Source of the DNA: Trametopsis cervina
Lineage: Eukaryota > Basidiomycota > Agaricomycetes > Polyporales > Irpicaceae
DNA length: 64,000 nt
Direction: 5' to 3'
Assembly (NCBI GenBank): GCA_022385755.1
Contig: MU278361.1
Location: 655,776 to 719,775 of the forward strand
Positions within the stretch are counted from its first letter, which is position 1. Each line of letters opens with the position of its first letter. The notes beneath the pieces were generated by a model. The model ran no database searches. It worked only from the letters and a program-made list of their open reading frames with translations, and was not told the DNA's origin. The position numbers and the translations under genes were made by a program. This document shows positions 58,562-64,000 of the stretch, one piece after another.

Positions 58562-61500
58562 ATGTGCATAGCGGAGGTCTCACTTGAGCTCACACGGCCG
58601 GTAAAACCCAATAGCAAGGTACAGTCCACCTTGGGACCAAGTGTACGATGCAAGGTCACTTCAAAGGCTAGAGATGACGCTAGGAATGACGTCGTGTCCA
58701 ATGCAAACATCGAGGTCGATCACATGCCCGTGGCACCAGTATTCGTGCAGAAGACTTTTGGCAATCCTGAAGGCGTGGGCGCAATGGCGAACACCATTCA
58801 TGAGGATGCCGACGCATGGGGGCCTGTGCTTGCTAGTATCAAAGCGTTTGCCAGCTTGGTCCAGGATATATCGCAAGTACGTTGAGACACGCCCCGTCGT
58901 TCCAACAACTCAATGATCATCCCACCAGATCAATACCTACGCTCACGCTGCGATGACAGTGTTTTCGATTGTACCGAAGGTAAGCGCATTATGGGACTTC
59001 ACTGTACAGTTGATTTGACCAAGGGAGCAGGCGATCAACAATCAGCTTAAGACCGACCAGCGACTGAGGGACCTCGTCGCTGCAATTGAGCGGGCGCATG
59101 ATTTTACCGGCAAGGTATCGCCTCTGGAATACATCGAGGCCCACCAAAATTATTTCGAGCAGATGGCACATGCCACATTCGAATGTGGTAATTTTATTAC
59201 GGAATATGTCAAGACTGAAAGTTTTGGTGAGGTACTTTCCACTTTGCAGAAGCGCGTAACAAACCTATTAATCTGAGCTGCTTTAGTTGCACGGGCTATC
59301 AGGGGCATTGTCTCAGAGAAAGCGCAAAAGCAGCTCGAGAGTCATATCCAGTCCTTATCCTCACTCATGGACCAGTTCAAGGAAGATGGGACTATTCACA
59401 CGGAGATCACGGTCGTTCGGACCTTGGACATCACAAAAGCAACCGCAAACGCAGTAGACAAAATGGGTAAGTAGATCGACTATTCTTGGCGTTGTATATT
59501 CCTCAGACTGTTTCAGCGGTAGCAGTGGACGAAATGAGTAAGTAGATCCGCTGTTCTTGGCGTTATATATTCCTCAGACTGTTTCAGCGGCAAAGAGCTA
59601 TTTGGACGACATGCGCTACGCCGGAGGTGCACGCTGTGACCCCCACAAAGGATGTTTACCGGGTACTCGTGTTCGCCTCCTCGACTCTATCAAAAGGCGC
59701 TTGCACGGGGAAATGGCTGAAGAAAGTCACGGCTCCGGACGTATTCTGCTCCTTACTGGCGTGGCAGGGTCTGGAAAGTCTGCCGTCGCGCACGAAATTG
59801 CGCGTCACTTCAAGTTCCTTGACAGGCTTGGCGCGTCGTTCTGCTTCAGCGCATCTCACCGAACGGAACGTTCTGTGGATCGTCTCCTGAGCACGATCGC
59901 GCAGGACCTTGCAGAGGTTGACGAGGGATGGAAGAACGCACTCGTTGAGATCATCAAATCCGACAAGGGTCTACGCACTACGCGCTTTCTCCAACAACAG
60001 CTGGAGGAGTTCATCTTGAAACCGGCTCAGACACTGCAGTTTTTCGGACCCGTTGTCGTCGTCATTGACGCCCTGGACGAAGTGGCGGTTGAAGAGCGCA
60101 AGGTGTTGCTTGAATGTCTTAGTCTATTGGCAGCGGACACCACATTACCCCAGAACATTCGATTCCTCATCACTTCTCGCCCGGAACAGGATATTCTCCA
60201 GGCTCTGCACGGCAAGGCCGAGATCAAGTATATGGACATTGACAATGAGTCTGCAGACACGGCAGGCGACATTCGCTGTTTTATTGAACACGAGCTTACG
60301 GAAACGCCCCCCGGCGCTGAAGAAGACACGTTCAGGAAGGATTGGATACCATCTTTGGCCGAACAAGCCGGAAACTCGTTCCAGTGGGCGTATACTGCAT
60401 GCAAGTTCATCAAGACTAATATCCCTGGTCGCTCAGTACAACAGCGGTTTCTCATGCTCAAAACGCAGCAATATTCTGGGCTGGAGTCGTTGTACGAAGT
60501 GATCATGAACCAGGTCATTACGGCCGGCAGCGTCATCAAGGAAGCAGCATTCGAGGCCGAACTACGGGAGAAGATTCGCCGAGTCCTTGGACTCATCCTC
60601 ACTACATACGAGCCTCTTCCCTGGAGCGCCTGGGCCGACTTGCTCGGCGAACACCATGAAGATGTACAAGCCGCAGAGAGCGTATTGCCCTATCTTGCAT
60701 CGCTATTCCGCGGTGTATCTGTAGCCGACAAGAAAAACAAGCTCCCGATACAGCCCGCACACACATCCCTGAGGGATTACCTGACTCACGATATTCCTAA
60801 CAACCTCTTCCTGATTAACACCGACGCCGCACATGTCAAGCTTGTCGACGCGTGTCTGCGTACAATGGAGGCTCAGCTTCGGTTCAACATCTGTAATTTG
60901 GAAACCTCGTATCGGGCCAATAAGGATGTGTCGGACCTCGCTCCAAGAATCCAGAACAATATATATCCTGCGTTGAACTACGCCTGCCGGTTTTGGAACT
61001 CCCATCTGACTGCAGCCCCGCACAAGGAGTGTCCATTTGATGCGCTGTCTCTTTTCCTGGAACGCAAACTGCTTTTCTGGCTCGAAGTCATGTCTCTTCT
61101 TGGGTTGGTTGGCTCTGCGTCTACAGGGATTAAAGAGGTTCACAAGTGGATTCAGGTGAGCATGCTGTGATTTCGGCACACAAATCAGGCGACTTACGGC
61201 AGGACATGTATACTCAGACATTAGATTCAGACACGGACGAGCAATCACGCCAGCAGCTGGACAAGATGCTCGACGAGGTTGACCGGTTCATCTTGATGTG
61301 CTTACCTGCGATAGCCTTGTCCACACCTCACCTCTACATATCCGCGCTTGCATATGTCCCTCAGGCATCGTTCATCCATCGCTGCTATTCAGAAGTCTAC
61401 ACGGGTGCGGTTCACGTCATCAATCAAGAGGATGTACAGTGGCCTGAGTGCATCCTTCGCATCGATACAAGAAAGTACACCTGGAGACTTGCCGTCTCAC

Positions 61501-63702
61501 AAGACAAACGTATCCTCGCAATGGCCTACATGGACGGCACAGTTGCGTTGTGGAATGCAATGACTGGAGAACGTGTGGGGAAGCCCCTCGTCGCTCACGA
61601 AAAACCGGTCCGTGCGGTTGCGTTCTCTCAAGACAGCCAGACCATCGCCTCAGGCTCAGCTGATGGAACGATCCGCCTTTGGAACGTAACTACTGGGAGT
61701 CAAATAGGTGATGACCTCCGCGGCCATACAAAGTCGATTGAGTCGCTCGCGTTCTCGGTGGATGGGCAGACGTTGGTCTCGGGGTCCGATGACAAGACAG
61801 TCCGGCTGTGGAAGGTGGCAGAGAGAGAACTCGCCGGAGAACTCCTCATTGGCGATGCAGATACTGTCACGTCAATCGCTTTCTCGCCTTCTGGAAAGAT
61901 GTTTGCCCTGGGATCACTTGACAACACAGTCCATGTCTATCGCGAAGAGACAAGACAGCTAATGTATGCACCTCTCGAGGGCCACACATCGGGTATCGTC
62001 TCAGTTGCATTCTCGGATAACGGGTGTACATTAGCATCTGGCGCCCTGGACAACACAGTCCGACTGTGGGATGTAGCGACGGGGAAGCCAAAAGGTGAAC
62101 CCCTACACGGTCACACAAAGGCTATCATATCTGTCGCGTTCTCACCCGACGGACGCATCGTTGCATCGAGCGCCCGGGACAACACAATACGACTGTGGAT
62201 GGCGGACACTGGGCAGGCGGCCGGAAACCTGCTTACGGGCCACTCCAACATGGCTCCCTCGATTTCGTTTTTGTCAGACAGTCAGACCTTAGTCTCAGCC
62301 ACAGAAGGCGGGACCATTCAGGTGTGGAGGACAGATACCGCGCCTACCAAACGCAGCCCTATGGCTGGCCACAGTAGTTATATCTTTGCAGTTGCATTCT
62401 CTCCCGATAATGATGTTGCTGCATGGGGTTTAGATGACGGCACAGTTCTCATGTGGAATGTCTGCACCGGAGAGCCTGTGGCGGGGGGGCCGATCCGGGG
62501 CCATGAAAGACTGGTGTCGTCAGTGGCGTTCTCCCCGGATGGAAGAATGGCTGTGTCCGGCGCGTATGATGATACAATCAGGCTGTGGGATGCGCAGACA
62601 GGACAGCCAGTATTGCTCTCCCTTGTGGGCCATTCTGGCTTGATTTTCACAGTGGCATTCTCACCGGACAGCAAGATTGTTGCATCAGGTTCAGAAGACA
62701 AGGCCATCAGGCTGTCGAGCGCAGCAACGGGCGAGCAGCTGGGAGACCCCTTGGCCGCACACACCGACAGTGTAGAATCTATCAGCTTCTCACCGGATGG
62801 GCGCTATCTTGCCTCCGGATCAGACGACAAGACAATCATGCTGTGGGATACGGCGACGAGGCAGCGTATCGGTCAGCCTCTCCGCGGACACATGGACATA
62901 GTTCAAGCGTTGGCCTTCTCGCCTGATGTGCAGATCATGGCATCGGGATCCCACGACGGCATGATTCGGCTGTGGCGTGTCGACACACAAGAACCGATCG
63001 GTGCAATTCTCAATGCTCATACTCACTGGGTCATCTGTCTCGCCTTCTCACCGGATGGGAAGACACTTGTATCGGGCTCATACGACAACACGATCCGTAT
63101 ATGGGATGTCTCGACCCGCTCACCCATTGGAGACCCACTCAAAGGACATGCTGGCACAGTCCGCTCTGTTGCATTCTTGTCGGATGGCAGGACGATCCTC
63201 TCGGGCTCGGGTGATCACACGGTCCGCCTGTGGAGTGTGCCCGCCGTCGCCTCTGCTTCACCCGCTCACCCGTCATCTCTGGAAACATCCCTCCCACTCT
63301 CTCCAATAGTGGAGAGAGGTGCGGCGGCCTCTGATCTGCAGAGCAACGCTATCACACCTTTGCCCATCACACCTATTTCCACGCTCAAACGCGATTCTGG
63401 TACGCTCTTCCGCTTCTTTATGTCTTCATTGGGCTTATTCTTGTTTTGCAGAGTCCTCACCTGATAACGCAACCGGACCTCAACTCACTCAATACACTGA
63501 TTCCTCTGAATTGGACGAGGTCACTGGCTACATGCTGGGCCCTGAGGATGAACTCCTCTTCTGGGTTCCCCCAGACTATCGTGTGGGACTCTGGAGGCCC
63601 AGTAACCTATGGGTCGCTGGCGAACACAGTCTTCATCTCGATTTCTCCCATTTTGTTCATGGCGAGCAGTGGACGCGGTGTCATACTGCACGGGCAACAT
63701 AA
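58562..63702 (+). CDS. NLR-like receptor, NACHT-WD40 (copy B)
   Basis: This is an inverted paralogue of NLR A, 1587 residues. The exons are 58562-58876, 58929-58979, 59031-59226, 59287-59466, 59517-59537 (21-nt microexon), 59588-61155, 61218-63399 and 63452-63702. All exon lengths equal those of copy A except the NACHT exon, which is one codon longer. Domains: helical N-terminal region 1-254; NACHT with GVAGSGKS (about 312) and VVVVIDALDE (about 420); linker LAYVPQASFIHRCYSE; 14 WD40 repeats; tail ELLFWVPPDYRVGLW and DFSHFVHGEQW. In repeat 10 the WD Trp is Ser (IRLSSAATGE), a different blade from the one altered in copy A. Both genes are intact, so the duplicates may be a sensor pair or alternative specificities. 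Confidence 0.92.
59467..59587 (+). repeat. Duplicated 50-nt introns around a 21-nt microexon (NLR B)
   Basis: Introns 59467-59516 and 59538-59587 are both 50 nt and almost the same sequence (GTAAGTAGATC...CCTCAGACTGTTTCAG), enclosing the microexon 59517-59537. The arrangement is equivalent to 31649-31769. Confidence 0.85.
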
Positions 63703-63900
63703 CATACCATCATTTCAGCTATTTGTATTGCGCCCAATGCTTCGAGCATCCTCCGTATATTTGTTGCATCGCTGTTGTTAGGTCTTAGTATATTATTGTT
63801 GCTCCCTCCTGCTTTGTACTGTACGCCCTCAATGGAAGCCCTATTACTTCAGTTTCTATGTGTGTGAGCATTTAGCGGAGCGGGCATATAGTTCACCTAC

Positions 63901-64000
63901 TGTCAATTAGTAGCACATTATTATAGTAGCCCGGATGGGATCTTTATACAATACTATTGTATCAGCTGGTGTCAGCTGATGAACCAGACATTGACAATAC
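63901..64000. other. Outer flank of right arm
   Basis: The last 100 bases lie outside the duplicated arm; nothing is recognised. Confidence 0.3.

Larger units (their letters stand above)
56455..63900. repeat. Right arm of large inverted duplication
   Basis: This is the inverted counterpart of 27330-34690. The inner edge near 56455 and the outer edge near 63900 mirror the left arm. It contains NLR gene B, its upstream flank, and the remnant frames at the inner end. Confidence 0.9.

Overview
This window reads as nuclear DNA of a basidiomycete fungus, most likely an Agaricomycete. The evidence is the dense short introns (about 50-65 nt, GT-AG, with CTNAC-like branch sites), large NACHT-WD40 (NLR-like) receptors, a caspase-domain gene family of the kind expanded in mushrooms, a STRIPAK-type FHA tail-anchored protein, a single-exon COG7 gene and a fungal DUF3602 protein. 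No rRNA, convincing tRNA, CRISPR or prokaryotic feature was found.

Layout. (1) 1-16.7 kb: three tandem copies on the minus strand of a five-exon caspase-domain gene, each followed upstream by 2-3 kb of decayed but mutually similar sequence. Copy 1 runs off the left edge and carries a nonsense codon; copies 2 and 3 splice to intact proteins of 786 and 743 residues. All three share a TATA box and a strongly conserved upstream block with a GAACAAACCTTGTTC dyad. (2) 17.1-23.9 kb: two paralogous four-exon genes for small beta-trefoil-like proteins (I66 protease-inhibitor-like) flanking an intact 16-exon prolyl oligopeptidase, so peptidases and putative peptidase inhibitors alternate on one strand. 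(3) 25.4-27.1 kb: a 3'-truncated six-hairpin-glycosidase-like gene. (4) 27.3-34.7 kb and 56.45-63.9 kb: two arms of a large inverted duplication. Each arm holds an intact eight-exon NLR gene (1586 and 1587 residues: helical N-terminal region, NACHT, 14 WD40 repeats, conserved C-terminal tail), and the two genes are transcribed outward from a spacer of about 22 kb. (5) The spacer holds mainly conserved single-copy genes: an MFS transporter, a small unknown protein, an HpcH/HpaI aldolase, the FHA/STRIPAK protein, a DUF3602 (PAR32-like) protein, COG7 and a secreted cysteine-rich protein with an apparent one-base frameshift.

How the parts may work together (inference): caspases, I66-like inhibitors and paired NLR receptors within 64 kb suggest a locus for non-self recognition or regulated cell death that grows by tandem and inverted duplication beside conserved core genes. 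Nothing in the sequence proves the components act in one pathway.

Exon structures were worked out by eye from splice consensus, reading-frame continuity and comparison between paralogues inside the window. Family names come from recalled family signatures, not from searches.
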